Positions 63,463 through 64,000 of a stretch of DNA of 64,000 nucleotides are shown in pieces. Under the pieces are notes generated by a model. The model was not told where the DNA came from, did no database searches, and saw only the letters and a list, made by a program, of their open reading frames with translations. This DNA is from Ferruginibacter sp. (GTDB taxonomy: Bacteria > Bacteroidota > Bacteroidia > Chitinophagales > Chitinophagaceae). The stretch is taken from contig JAOQAK010000047.1 of the NCBI GenBank assembly GCA_025963635.1, positions 1 through 64,000 on the forward strand. Direction: 5' to 3'. The position numbers and the translations under genes were made by a program. The stretch's first letter is position 1; the number at the start of each line of letters is the position of its first letter.

Positions 63463-64000
63463 ATGAAAATAATTGTAATTGGTGGGTCGGCGGGTTCTTT
63501 AAAAAGTTTAAAGCAAATTACTTCCCAACTTCCCCGTGATATCAATGCGGCAGTGTTTGTGGTAATACATTTCCCGGCCGACAAAACCAGTAATTTACCC
63601 TCTATTATAAACCATGACGGTACTCTAACTGCAGAACATGCAGAACACAATAAAAAAATCGAAGCAGGTAAAATTTATGTTGCGGTGCCAAATTATCACT
63701 TGCTGATAGAAAACGGCAAGATTGGCTTGGGTAAAGGGCCGAAGGAAAACAGATTTCGTCCCTCTATCGATGTATTGTTTCGTTCGGCAGCCCTGGAATA
63801 CAATAGCGATGTAATCGGCATTGTGTTATCAGGTTTGCTTGATGATGGGACTGTCGGTTTAAATGCCATTAAAAAAATGAACGGTATTGCGATTGTGCAG
63901 GATCCAGCTGATGCCCAATTTGCAAGCATGCCTGCGAGTGCTCTGCGCCATGTGGATGTTGATCATTGTTTGCCGGCATCTTCCATCGCCCCAATAATCA
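63463..64000 (+). CDS. Stand-alone CheB-type protein-glutamate methylesterase (partial, runs off the end)
   Basis: The frame is open from ATG 63463 to the window end (179 complete codons, no stop reached). It reads as a CheB catalytic domain with no preceding receiver. The catalytic triad is visible: Ser9 in I-G-G-S-A-G-S, His36 in V-V-I-H-F-P and Asp128 in L-L-D-D-G-T. In chemotaxis CheB removes methyl groups from receptors. Receiver-less versions in Bacteroidota usually precede CheR and PAS-kinase genes or are fused to them, acting in non-chemotactic sensory systems. What follows here is outside the window. Confidence 0.88.
   Translation, partial: MKIIVIGGSAGSLKSLKQITSQLPRDINAAVFVVIHFPADKTSNLPSIINHDGTLTAEHAEHNKKIEAGKIYVAVPNYHLLIENGKIGLGKGPKENRFRPSIDVLFRSAALEYNSDVIGIVLSGLLDDGTVGLNAIKKMNGIAIVQDPADAQFASMPASALRHVDVDHCLPASSIAPII

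Overview
The window is chromosomal DNA from a Bacteroidota bacterium, most likely a soil or freshwater member of the Chitinophagaceae or a close relative. The basis is the mix of families: a SusD remnant, a two-component-regulator propeller kinase, DUF3857 transglutaminase-like proteins, a DUF6089-like barrel, an FG-GAP/UnbV lipoprotein, many PAS-rich kinases, weak or absent Shine-Dalgarno sequences and moderate G+C. No rRNA, tRNA, CRISPR array or intact insertion sequence was found.

Layout. 0.3-6 kb: a propeller sensor kinase whose phospho-acceptor histidine position is a threonine, a GH1-like glycosidase, and an ECF-sigma/SusD chimera that looks like the scar of a deletion inside a polysaccharide-utilisation locus. 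6-19 kb: mostly exported proteins (UnbV lipoprotein, TraB/GumN lipoprotein, two DUF3857 proteins with a duplicated C-terminal fragment between them, a barrel protein, a GH16 glucanase) plus a UbiD-type decarboxylase. 19-23 kb: a glycerol operon, glpK-glpD-glpF. 23.7-30.6 kb: two large signalling proteins, a CHASE/7-PAS kinase and a REC-PAS-HK-REC hybrid. 30.7-36.8 kb: a five-gene minus-strand operon (ethanolamine-type permease, glutamine-synthetase-like ligase, iron alcohol dehydrogenase, C26 amidase, aldehyde dehydrogenase). Together these would supply every step of a gamma-glutamylated ethanolamine pathway yielding glycine and recycled glutamate. 37-46 kb: glucokinase, SDR, DUF1080 protein, transglutaminase, membrane kinase, pirin and a Crp/Fnr regulator. 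46-55 kb: an M28 carboxypeptidase-like enzyme, a response regulator/PAS-kinase pair, SDR, pyrophosphatase and a DUF421 protein. 55-57.4 kb: a TPP riboswitch with a terminator hairpin ahead of a MidA-type methyltransferase, then a CinA-like protein and a DUF3606 protein. 57.4-62.5 kb: an NRAMP-related transporter with altered metal-site motifs, then a translationally coupled glycosyltransferase, UDP-galactopyranose mutase and GH1-like operon. The window ends inside a stand-alone CheB methylesterase gene.

The most notable items are the TPP riboswitch in front of genes with no known thiamine role, the complete glutamylated-ethanolamine cluster, the sigma/SusD fusion scar, and a window-wide set of 7-bp tandem repeats confined to intergenic DNA, several arranged as inverted pairs. 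Other structured repeats (a 33-bp palindrome, a cloverleaf-like element, a 95-bp hairpin and a triple ~120-bp repeat) also sit between genes. All functional statements come from reading motifs by eye; no database search was run.
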